Assembly (NCBI GenBank): GCA_012512355.1 | Contig: JAAZEI010000196.1 | Location: forward strand, 1 to 22,938 | From: Clostridiales bacterium | GTDB taxonomy: Bacteria; Bacillota; Clostridia; Christensenellales; Aristaeellaceae | Direction: 5' to 3' | Length of the DNA stretch: 22,938 bases | The notes under the pieces: generated by a model | The model's input: only the letters and a program-made list of their open reading frames with translations | Databases searched by the model: none | Told to the model about the DNA's origin: nothing | Part shown: in pieces, positions 8,929 through 15,547 of the stretch | Layout: each line of letters opens with the position of its first letter | Numbering within the stretch: position 1 is the first letter of the stretch | Program-made: the position numbers and the translations under genes

Positions 8929-9241
8929 GATCCTGCCCTTCCTTTCCCTGATTTGCCTGACGCTCCAGGAACACACCCATGTAGACCTTGCACAGCACCA
9001 CAACCGCCAGAAAGCTGATCATCGCGTAAAGAATTGAAACATCTATAAGATAGCCTTCCTTCCACATCGACGCAATCACGCCCGCCATGATGATGATCTG
9101 GGTTCCAATCATGTTAATGGCGACAATGCGGTCCGCGATGGAAGGGCCTTTTACTGCGCGGATAAAGCAAGCGATGAGCAGAAGAGATATTACACCCAGG
9201 ACAATCATATAAAGAGTGTCGTAAGCATTTTGTATGTTCAT
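8921..9241 (-). CDS. mrpF: Mrp antiporter subunit F
   Basis: A 106-residue, three-helix membrane protein. The motif GPSIADRIVAINMIGTQ (residues about 31-47) is the typical MnhF/MrpF signature, and the third helix and charged tail also fit. The ATG at 9241 overlaps the TGA of mrpE as ATGA. In MrpF the conserved Asp of the ADR motif lies in the membrane and is important for antiport. Confidence 0.92.
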   Translation of the reverse strand: MNIQNAYDTLYMIVLGVISLLLIACFIRAVKGPSIADRIVAINMIGTQIIIMAGVIASMWKEGYLIDVSILYAMISFLAVVVLCKVYMGVFLERQANQGKEGQDHA

Positions 9242-9729
9242 CGTGTCACCGCCTTTTCCCAGACAGCTTCTTTGTTAAGCAGACGTTTTTCAAACTCACT
9301 GCTGCGCAGCCCTTCTTCCATGCTTTCATCAAGGCAATGTACCAGGTATTCATTTTCTTCAAGGTGGACTGTGATGGTGCCTGGAGTCAGGGTGATACAG
9401 TCCGCCAGGACGATTCGGGCGGTATTTGTCTTCAGTTTTGTATTTAGTGTCACCAGCTTTGGCACCACCACATCCCTGTCTGTGAGGATCAGACGCATCA
9501 CAGCGAAATTGGCCAGGGTGATCTCTTTAATCAGCAGCCAAACATAACGCAGATAACCCGGAACCTGCGCTGCGATCTTCCATTGATTTCTCAGGGTAAA
9601 CTTTGGGGTGATAAATCGCTGAATAAACCAGGCCAAGGCAGTAGAAATGACCAGGCCAAAGGCAGCCAGTTCCCAGGTCAGCTTCCCGTTGAAGATAATC
9701 CACAGGAAGAACAAAGCCAGCGCGATCAA
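9238..9729 (-). CDS. mrpE: Mrp antiporter subunit E
   Basis: A 163-residue protein with two N-terminal membrane helices (about residues 1-13 and 20-37) and a cytoplasmic domain carrying the MnhE signature LADCITLTPGTITV at about residues 108-121. It is the first gene of the operon. The start codon is TTG (9727-9729), supported by AAGAAGGTGA immediately upstream; no ATG gives the full family length. Transcription starts from the consensus promoter described at 9782-9809. Confidence 0.9.
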   Translation of the reverse strand: MIALALFFLWIIFNGKLTWELAAFGLVISTALAWFIQRFITPKFTLRNQWKIAAQVPGYLRYVWLLIKEITLANFAVMRLILTDRDVVVPKLVTLNTKLKTNTARIVLADCITLTPGTITVHLEENEYLVHCLDESMEEGLRSSEFEKRLLNKEAVWEKAVTR

Positions 9730-9754
9730 GAGTTCACCTTCTTTGACAACTCAT

Positions 9755-9780
9755 TTGGTAGGAATTTTGTTCACCTACAA
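9755..9780. promoter_or_regulatory. inverted repeat in the mrp leader, possible operator
   Basis: TTGGTAGG (9755-9762) and CCTACAA (9774-9780) form a nearly perfect inverted repeat with an 11-base AT-rich centre. It lies just downstream of the mrp promoter -10 element and before the mrpE ribosome-binding site, where a repressor could act. The binding protein is unknown; the sequence does not match the Rex consensus. Confidence 0.35.
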
Positions 9781-9781
9781 G

Positions 9782-9809
9782 ATTATAGCAAGACCGGGTG
9801 CATTGTCAA
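9782..9809 (-). promoter_or_regulatory. SigA-type promoter of the mrp operon
   Basis: On the minus strand there is a perfect -35 box TTGACA (9804-9809), a 16-base spacer and a perfect -10 box TATAAT (9782-9787), about 53 bases upstream of the mrpE start codon. Both hexamers match the housekeeping sigma consensus exactly, indicating strong expression. Confidence 0.85.
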
Positions 9810-10005
9810 ATACAACACAAGTTTTAAAGAAACAGGAAGAGATGTAAATGATGGGATAGAACATGAAGATATACCTGCTAAAAGGCAGAATAAAACAAAA
9901 CACAGCACACTGGCTGCAAGGTCTTTATCAAGGCGGATTAAAAATATCAAAAACGGGTATCTTCCTATTGGTGATATTTGTGAATCATGAAAGGAATATA
10001 AGCAT

Positions 10006-10548
10006 ATGATGAAAAAAATTGGGATTGTTGTTGGAAGTCAGCGAAATGGCAGCTACACACACAGCATCGCAAAAGAATTTCTGCACCTTGTGCCCCAAGG
10101 TTATGAGGCAAAGATTTTCGACATCAGCCAGCTGCCTATTTACAACCAGGATTATGACGATGTTGGCCCGCTGCCTCAAAGCTATATTGATTTTCGAAAC
10201 GAAGTGGAAGGCACCGATGCCTTTATATTTGCCACACCCGAACACAACCGTTCTTATACCGCGCTTATCAAGAATGCCATCGATGTTGCATCTCGCCCTT
10301 ATGGTGAGAATAAGTGGGGCGGCAAACCGGGCGCTGTCGTCAGTGTATCTCCCGGCAGCCTGGGAGGATTTGGCGCCAACCACCACCTGCGTCAGGTACT
10401 GACTTTTATCGATGTTCAGCCAGTTCAGCAGCCGGAAGTTTACATTGGCGGTGTCCTCAGCCTGCTGGATGAGGAAGGCAACCTGAACAAAGAAGATACC
10501 CGTGCTCTTTTAAAGGCACTGTTAGATACTTTAATTGCCAAGATGTAA
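10006..10548 (+). CDS. NADPH-dependent FMN reductase-like flavoprotein
   Basis: A 180-residue flavodoxin-fold protein of the NADPH-dependent FMN reductase/azoreductase family. The FMN phosphate loop is GSQRNGSYT (residues 10-18) after the first strand IGIVV. TPEHNRSYTALIKNAID (77-93) is the characteristic family segment contacting the isoalloxazine ring, and SPGSLGGFGANHHLRQ (115-130) follows. Such enzymes reduce flavins, quinones or azo compounds with NAD(P)H in the cytoplasm. Two adjacent ATGs are possible; AAAGGAA about ten bases upstream supports the first. The gene stands alone on the plus strand, divergent from the mrp operon and convergent with rex. The physiological substrate cannot be inferred. 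Confidence 0.88.
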   Translation: MMKKIGIVVGSQRNGSYTHSIAKEFLHLVPQGYEAKIFDISQLPIYNQDYDDVGPLPQSYIDFRNEVEGTDAFIFATPEHNRSYTALIKNAIDVASRPYGENKWGGKPGAVVSVSPGSLGGFGANHHLRQVLTFIDVQPVQQPEVYIGGVLSLLDEEGNLNKEDTRALLKALLDTLIAKM

Positions 10549-10616
10549 GCAGTTCTTTTGTTTTGACAGTTTAAGCATCATCATTTATTTATCATTTGAT
10601 AGATAAAGGCATCAAA

Positions 10617-10632
10617 TGTTTCACGTGAAACA
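10617..10632. promoter_or_regulatory. parS site 1 (ParB/Spo0J binding)
   Basis: TGTTTCACGTGAAACA is an exact match to the chromosomal parS consensus bound by ParB/Spo0J. The palindrome extends to 20 bp (10615-10634). It lies in the spacer between the FMN reductase stop and a bidirectional terminator. parS sites cluster around the replication origin and nucleate ParB spreading and SMC loading. Confidence 0.93.
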
Positions 10633-10644
10633 TTCCAAAATAGA

Positions 10645-10675
10645 AAACGACCAAGACGTTCCGGCTTGGTCGTTT
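10645..10675. terminator. bidirectional terminator between the FMN reductase and rex
   Basis: Perfect 11-base arms AAACGACCAAG (10645-10655) and CTTGGTCGTTT (10665-10675) surround a nine-base loop. A residues before and T residues after the arms give a short U-tract in both directions. It separates two convergent genes and can end both transcripts. Confidence 0.8.
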
Positions 10676-10690
10676 ATCTTTGCATAAATA

Positions 10691-11377
10691 TTATTCGCTA
10701 ATCCAGCTCTTATCCTCTTCCAGTACTTGTTTTTCGTGCATACGAAATGCCAGCATCATCAGGCTATCGGTCAGGTGGACATTATTGACCAGAATGCTAT
10801 CAGGTGCCTGCAGGTCAACAGCAGCGAAGTTCCAGATGCCCTTGACACCGCCTGCAGCCAGAGGTTCAACCAATTCCTGCGCACCGGCAGCGGGTGTGCA
10901 GATGACGGCAATGTCCGTCGGATTTTTTTGCAGATATTTTGCAAGTCCATTGATGGCATAAACGCGTGCTCCGCCAAATCGCTTTCCCACCAGTTCAGAA
11001 TTGGCATCAAATAAAGCCATCAGTTTAAAACTATGCTCTGAAAATCCTTTATACTGCGCCAGCGCCTTGCCCATGTTGCCAATCCCGATGATAATCAAGT
11101 TATGTTCTCTGTTGATGTCCAGGATATCTCCAATAGCCTTGCGCAGGAGCTCTACGTTATAACCGCGTCCTCTGCGGCCAAAGCCGCCAAAAGCATTAAA
11201 ATCATGACGGATCTGCGAATCGGTCAGGCCCATGCGCCTGGCAAGTTCTTTGGAGGAGATGACAAGAAAACCCAAGTTTTCCAATTCGAGCAGCCGGCGG
11301 TAATAGGCAGGCATTCTTCTGGTCATGGCATCGGACACGCGCCCCGGGTTGTTGTTACGGTCAATAATTTCAGACAT
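10691..11377 (-). CDS. rex: redox-sensing transcriptional repressor Rex
   Basis: A 228-residue protein with the full Rex architecture. The N-terminal winged helix (about 20-80) includes SSKELARRMGLTDSQIRHDFNAFG and the FGRRGRGYNVELL wing. The Rossmann domain has the dinucleotide loop GIGNMGKAL (98-106) and an acidic FDA at 123-125, and there is a C-terminal swapped helix. Rex binds DNA when NADH/NAD+ is low and releases it when NADH rises, controlling fermentative and respiratory genes. It starts ten bases after the stop of the upstream gene, with GAGGATAAAGA before the ATG, so the two form an operon. No canonical Rex operator (TTGTGAA-N4-TTCACAA) was found in the window. Confidence 0.95.
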   Translation of the reverse strand: MSEIIDRNNNPGRVSDAMTRRMPAYYRRLLELENLGFLVISSKELARRMGLTDSQIRHDFNAFGGFGRRGRGYNVELLRKAIGDILDINREHNLIIIGIGNMGKALAQYKGFSEHSFKLMALFDANSELVGKRFGGARVYAINGLAKYLQKNPTDIAVICTPAAGAQELVEPLAAGGVKGIWNFAAVDLQAPDSILVNNVHLTDSLMMLAFRMHEKQVLEEDKSWISE

Positions 11378-11386
11378 TCTTTATCC

Positions 11387-12088
11387 TCACAGTTTAACTT
11401 CAGTACAGCCGCACTTGCGCATCAGGCGCAGCGCCAGTTTTTCTTTGATGGTACCGGGTATGTCCAGCCAATGCCGCTCCTGCTGACAATCATTGCACCT
11501 GAATGTTTCCCGGTGTCGCCCGAGCTTTAAGTCACGCTCCATCTTTCGGATAATCAAAGCATCCTCAACATCTTGCTGGTCGGGCAAATGCGTAAAATGC
11601 ATGCGCAGCACATCGCTTTCTTCATAGATGGAGTCTCTGCTGCTTTGGGCGACAAAACGGCCATCCGCATACCGGCCGGTTTCTATGAGCCCAATGCCCA
11701 TGCCCACATTAAATTCATCCAGTACAAAGAAACTTTCAGGGTTGCCCTCTTTGAGTGACATCAGGCCCACGCGTTCTCTTTCAGCTTTTAAGTATGCTTT
11801 TGTCCGGAGGGAGTAATTGTATAAAAGCATGGAGGTGGCTTCATCATCCAGCTCATAATAGTCGCGATACACATCCCCGCAGGTGGTACGAACGCCATCA
11901 TGACCGCCCTTTCCTGGAAAGAGCATCGGGGTCATGTCGCGTTTGAGCAGGATAATTTGTCCTTCCTGTGATTTGACGCGCAATTCGTGCACATTCACAT
12001 CTTTATCACCTACTTTTAACACCGTCACGAGGTTACCTTCCTGAAACTCATATCCCATGGTCCTGAGTTCATCAATTAGTTTTCCCAT
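11387..12088 (-). CDS. uncharacterised protein with C-terminal Zn-ribbon-like cysteines
   Basis: A 233-residue soluble protein that I do not recognise. The N-terminal 55 residues are beta-rich (EFQEGNLVTVLKVGDKDVNV), the middle is rich in acidic residues and aromatics, and the C-terminus has CNDC at 198-201 and CGC at 226-228, a spacing suited to one Zn ribbon. There is no signal peptide or membrane segment. The ATG at 12088 has AAAAGGAG six bases upstream; a TTG at 12127 would add 13 residues but lacks such a site. It is co-transcribed with rex, with nine bases between them, so a role linked to redox or nucleic-acid control is possible but is only inference. Confidence 0.75.
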   Translation of the reverse strand: MGKLIDELRTMGYEFQEGNLVTVLKVGDKDVNVHELRVKSQEGQIILLKRDMTPMLFPGKGGHDGVRTTCGDVYRDYYELDDEATSMLLYNYSLRTKAYLKAERERVGLMSLKEGNPESFFVLDEFNVGMGIGLIETGRYADGRFVAQSSRDSIYEESDVLRMHFTHLPDQQDVEDALIIRKMERDLKLGRHRETFRCNDCQQERHWLDIPGTIKEKLALRLMRKCGCTEVKL

Positions 12089-12127
12089 CAGATACTCCTT
12101 TTCATCTTTATCTTCTAGACAATCCAA

Positions 12128-12530
12128 CCAGTCTTATGAATAACTTAAAATAACTTTATCACTATATTCAACAAAAGGGAAGACTTTTTCACAAAGCTTG
12201 TGAAAAATATTCTTATATTCTTTATTTTTTGTCCTAATATCCCTGATTATTTGGAAGTTAGAATGGCCTCATGATGATTGATATCATCCTGCCTTGTCAT
12301 ACCAATCAACATGTTTGAAATTTAATTTCGATCCTCATAAAAACTTTTAAAAATAATCTAAGGAATGAAGACAAATATCCCACGACAACCAGCGTGAATA
12401 GACAGCATAAAGGTACTTTTTTAAACCTAGAGGATTCGTAAAATAAATCAAAACTGACCTAAACTGTTTTCATCAAATTAAAACTATATTCTGATCTATA
12501 TGTTTTTTTTTACGGTCGATGAAGGGTTTT
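12128..12530. other. AT-rich intergenic region upstream of the rex operon
   Basis: About 400 bases without a supported gene. It must hold the promoter of the Zn-ribbon/rex operon on the minus strand; a weak candidate is TTGTTG with a 16-base spacer and TATTTT between about 12138 and 12165. It also contains the hairpin at 12185-12207. A plus-strand TTGAAA-17-TAAAAA (12315-12343) precedes the terminator at 12531, which leaves room for a small RNA, but such matches are expected by chance in AT-rich DNA. Confidence 0.4.
12185..12207. repeat. hairpin with inside-out Rex-type half-sites
   Basis: Perfect ten-base arms TTTTTCACAA and TTGTGAAAAA separated by AGC. The half-sites TTCACAA and TTGTGAA are those of Rex operators but in reversed order (the consensus is TTGTGAA-N4-TTCACAA). 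It lies about 100 bases upstream of the rex operon start codon. It could be a weak bidirectional terminator, an operator for another regulator, or an atypical Rex site. Confidence 0.5.
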
Positions 12531-12570
12531 AAAAATCTGTCGGTTAATTTATAGATGCCGACAGGTTTTT
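12531..12570. terminator. bidirectional terminator after the ABC exporter operon
   Basis: CTGTCGG (12537-12543) pairs with CCGACAG (12558-12564), and flanking A and T runs lengthen the stem to about 13 bp. In the minus direction it is followed by ATTTTTAAAA and ends the ABC permease transcript. In the plus direction it is followed by GGTTTTTTCT, so it can also stop transcription toward the ABC genes. Confidence 0.75.
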
Positions 12571-12586
12571 TCTAAATATTTAAGAT

Positions 12587-12602
12587 TGTTTCACGTGAAA
12601 CA
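12587..12602. promoter_or_regulatory. parS site 2 (ParB/Spo0J binding)
   Basis: TGTTTCACGTGAAACA is a second exact parS match, 1,970 bases from the first. Its palindrome spans 20 bp (12585-12604) and directly abuts the stop codon of the ABC permease gene, before that operon's terminator. Confidence 0.93.
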
Positions 12603-12604
12603 AT

Positions 12605-13462
12605 TTAGTTTTTATAGTCGACGCGCCGAAACAAAAACCAGCTCAGCAGCAGGGAAAGCGCAAAAACGCAGCCGGCCACAAGGTACAGGATATTGTCCCC
12701 AACGGGCGCGCCCTGGCTAAACTGCATCCCGCTCTGATTCATCAAACTTGACATGCTGCCAGGTATCTGTGCCTTTGATGCCAGGTTCATCATGCCGTAC
12801 CTGATCAATTTAAAGGGCAAGACATTGAGCCAGTCAATCAGCAGATATAAAAGCGACTGAATATTCAGGCTGAGAATCAAAGCCGTGATGACCGCCGCCG
12901 CTTTTGATTGCAATAGCATCACCATCACCATAATCAAAGAAAACAGGGCCATATCAACCAATACCTGACCGGCAATAAAGGGCAAAATTTCGCTCAGATG
13001 AATCACCATCGGGTTGCCATATAACATCAGTGCCACCACGCAGGCCAAAGCGAACACCATGTAATAAACAATCGCGGCAATGAATACCGTCAGTGACTTT
13101 GATACCATCCACTTTTCACGCATCCGGGGCAGGCAAAACAGGTTTTTTAAATAACCCGTGTGATGTTCTTTGGACAGGTAGCCGGCAGCAAATAAAGCCA
13201 GGAGCACATGATGCATCCGCATACCGGGAATACTAAAAAAGAAACTGAAAAAGAAATTGAAGGTGATCAGTTTTCTGACCTGGTCGAGAACTTGGGAAGG
13301 TACCGCATGCGACCCCGGCGGCAGCATCTCTTCGGCCATGCCTTCCACATAATAGCTGGCGGTCGCAAAGATGGAAAGAAAAATAATGATGATGAGCATG
13401 GATACATAAAATGATTTGGTGCGAAACAGCCTTCTTAAATCCATCGACAGATATTTAATCAT
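12605..13462 (-). CDS. ABC-2 type exporter permease
   Basis: A 285-residue membrane protein with about six hydrophobic segments: about 17-36, a second near 70-95, a cluster at about 125-210, and a last one at 258-278. It begins with the cytoplasmic MIKYLSMDLRRLFRTKSFY motif common in ABC-2 permeases of the bacitracin/lantibiotic (BcrB/LanE-like) type. Its ATG overlaps the stop of the ATPase gene as ATGA, so translation is coupled. Together the two genes would form an exporter; the substrate is unknown and no biosynthetic genes lie nearby. Confidence 0.85.
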   Translation of the reverse strand: MIKYLSMDLRRLFRTKSFYVSMLIIIIFLSIFATASYYVEGMAEEMLPPGSHAVPSQVLDQVRKLITFNFFFSFFFSIPGMRMHHVLLALFAAGYLSKEHHTGYLKNLFCLPRMREKWMVSKSLTVFIAAIVYYMVFALACVVALMLYGNPMVIHLSEILPFIAGQVLVDMALFSLIMVMVMLLQSKAAAVITALILSLNIQSLLYLLIDWLNVLPFKLIRYGMMNLASKAQIPGSMSSLMNQSGMQFSQGAPVGDNILYLVAGCVFALSLLLSWFLFRRVDYKN

Positions 13463-14370
13463 AACTTGCTTCCTCCTGTCATGGACATAAAATAGTTTTC
13501 CAGTGATTCGTGGCGAACAGAAAATTGGGATACATAGATGCCTTGATCAAACAGAAAACGACTGATCTGCGCATACTGTTCCACCGCATCTTTGAGCATA
13601 AGGGTGGTGTCATCAATTCTTGAAATATCCTGAAACTTCATTTCTTCTCGCAAAATATGTTCTACCTTTTCAATGTCCGGGCTCTGGATCTCGATGCCGG
13701 AACGATTCTCCTCATTGAGCTGCTCGCGGGTGAACTCACGCATCACCATCCCATCTTTGATGATGCCGTATCTCGTGGCAAATTTAGACAGCTCATCGAG
13801 GATATGACTTGATATGAGAATCGTGGTTCCCATGTCTTTGTTGATTCTCACCAGCATTTCTCTGATATCTTTGATTCCCTGCGGGTCCATGCCGTTGATG
13901 GGCTCATCCAGCATCAGCAAATCAGGTTCATCGACCAGTGCCAGGGCTATCGACAGGCGCTGTTTCATTCCCAGTGAAAACTGCTTGGCCTTTTTTTTGC
14001 CGGTATCACCAAGCTCGACCACCCTTAACAGGTCCAAAATATAAGATTTTTTGTTTTTTCCCAAGGCCATGCTTTTATATATCAGGTTTTCATAGGCTGA
14101 ACAGTCAGGATACAAACCGGGTGATTCCACCAGAGCGCCTATTTTTATGCCGGGTTTTCCAAATTGCATCAATTTGTCTCGGTTGTATATCTCTCCCGAT
14201 GTTTTGGTAATCTGGCTGTTGATCAGCTTGAGCAAAGTGGTTTTTCCCGCGCCGTTTCGGCCAATGAGGCCATAAATGTCGCCCTGGTGGATGTGAACAT
14301 CCGCATCCTTGAGGGCAAAGCGGTTGCCATACTTTTTAGATAAACCTTTGGTGCTGAGCAATTGGGTCAA
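13459..14370 (-). CDS. ABC transporter ATP-binding protein, BcrA/CcmA-type
   Basis: A 303-residue ATPase with a complete nucleotide-binding domain: Walker A GRNGAGKTT (37-45), signature FSLGMKQR (131-138), Walker B LLMLDEP (151-157), D-loop NGMDPQG, and switch His in SSHIL (187-191). About 100 C-terminal residues follow, as in exporters of the bacitracin/antimicrobial-peptide resistance group. The start is TTG at 14368-14370, with GAGGAGG about eight bases upstream. It lies 67 bases after dnaN on the same strand without an obvious terminator between them, so read-through from dnaN is possible. It powers the permease encoded next. Confidence 0.9.
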   Translation of the reverse strand: MTQLLSTKGLSKKYGNRFALKDADVHIHQGDIYGLIGRNGAGKTTLLKLINSQITKTSGEIYNRDKLMQFGKPGIKIGALVESPGLYPDCSAYENLIYKSMALGKNKKSYILDLLRVVELGDTGKKKAKQFSLGMKQRLSIALALVDEPDLLMLDEPINGMDPQGIKDIREMLVRINKDMGTTILISSHILDELSKFATRYGIIKDGMVMREFTREQLNEENRSGIEIQSPDIEKVEHILREEMKFQDISRIDDTTLMLKDAVEQYAQISRFLFDQGIYVSQFSVRHESLENYFMSMTGGSKL

Positions 14371-14437
14371 AGCCTTAGCCTCCTCATGAATCGATTGGTG
14401 CAGAAAAAATAACCTGTCTTTTAATATTTTTTTCTAT

Positions 14438-15547
14438 TTACTCGGAGACGCGCACAGGTAAAACAAGATAGGTGTATCGATTGCCGCTCACAGGACAAAT
14501 AACGCAGGGACTGACATTGGTGTTAAAGCGCATTGCAAAATCAGCTGTATCGATATTTTTGATCACATCCATCAGATACCTGGCATTAAACGCAATGTTC
14601 AAAGGCGAACCCTCAAAATCAATGGACATTTTTTCAACCACATTGGAAGCCTCTGCATTGGCCATAATGACCAGCCCATCCTCATCAATTTTAAGCTTCA
14701 GCAGGTTGTTGCTTCCCCTGGCAATCAGCGCCGCGCGCTCGATGCCCGACATGATGCGGGATTTGTCCGCGCGCAGAGCAGTTGTCCAGTTGGTGGGAAG
14801 AATTTGTTTATAATTGATGTATTCACCCGGAATCAGGGGACTGTATACCTTGGTTTTGCCAAAGGATGCCATCATGTGGGTATTTGAACAGTTTATACAC
14901 ACAGGCTCTTGGCTATCTTCGACCATGCGGGCAATTTCACCAATGATCGATCCGGGCAGGATAGAAGAATATAACTCTTTGTCCTGAGGCATCTCATTTT
15001 TATTTTCGACCCGCTGCATGGCCAGACGAAATCCATCCATGCAGACAAAACGAATATCTTCAGCTGTTGTTTCCATCAAACATCCTGTGAGAATACGCCT
15101 TGTCTCATCATTGGAAACGGCAAAAATAATGCGGCTGACAGCTTCTTTCAGACTGCTTTGAGCCAATTGCGTGACATAAACGGATTTCACATCCTCAATA
15201 TCAGGAAAATTTTCGGCATCCAGGCACATCATGGTGGTGGTGCTGCCCTGCCCTGAAATGGTGGCAGTCTGTGCTCCTTCCACATTGATGACAATGTCGC
15301 CTTCCATGTTGCGCATCAGTTCAAACAGAAGTTTGGCCGGCAAAAGCGCGCATCCATCCTCCTGGATGATGGCATTCATCATTGTTTTGATGCTCATCTC
15401 GCCGCTGGTGCAGCATAATTGAACACCATCCTCCATCGTCTGAATAAAAACCCCTTCGTAGGCCGGTTTGACAGACCTGGGCAGGAGTGCCCTTGTGACC
15501 AAATTAAGGCTGTGATTGATGTCGACCGAGCTAACTGTAAAACGCAT
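14438..15547 (-). CDS. dnaN: DNA polymerase III beta sliding clamp
   Basis: A 369-residue protein with the three-domain clamp layout and family motifs: an N-terminal MRFTVSSVDIN strand, LPAKLLFELMRNMEGD near 70-85, GQGSTTTMMCLDAENFPDIE near 100-120, and the C-terminal YLVLPVR typical of beta clamps. It tethers replicative polymerase to DNA. I start at the ATG at 15547, preceded by AAAGGA; the open frame extends 28 codons upstream but encodes a low-complexity leader produced by the TAG repeat of the origin-like region. dnaA is not upstream, and recF and gyrB do not follow, unlike in most Firmicutes. Confidence 0.95.
   Translation of the reverse strand: MRFTVSSVDINHSLNLVTRALLPRSVKPAYEGVFIQTMEDGVQLCCTSGEMSIKTMMNAIIQEDGCALLPAKLLFELMRNMEGDIVINVEGAQTATISGQGSTTTMMCLDAENFPDIEDVKSVYVTQLAQSSLKEAVSRIIFAVSNDETRRILTGCLMETTAEDIRFVCMDGFRLAMQRVENKNEMPQDKELYSSILPGSIIGEIARMVEDSQEPVCINCSNTHMMASFGKTKVYSPLIPGEYINYKQILPTNWTTALRADKSRIMSGIERAALIARGSNNLLKLKIDEDGLVIMANAEASNVVEKMSIDFEGSPLNIAFNARYLMDVIKNIDTADFAMRFNTNVSPCVICPVSGNRYTYLVLPVRVSE

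Noticed and set aside
9583..9990. 135-residue plus-strand open frame overlapping mrpE and the mrp promoter
   Set aside because: Its first half is antisense to the well-supported mrpE, the composition is not protein-like, and it crosses the mrp promoter.
12315..12570. Possible small RNA on the plus strand between a TTGAAA-17-TAAAAA element and the terminator
   Set aside because: Promoter-like hexamers are frequent by chance in this AT-rich spacer, and the terminator is fully explained by the ABC operon on the other strand.
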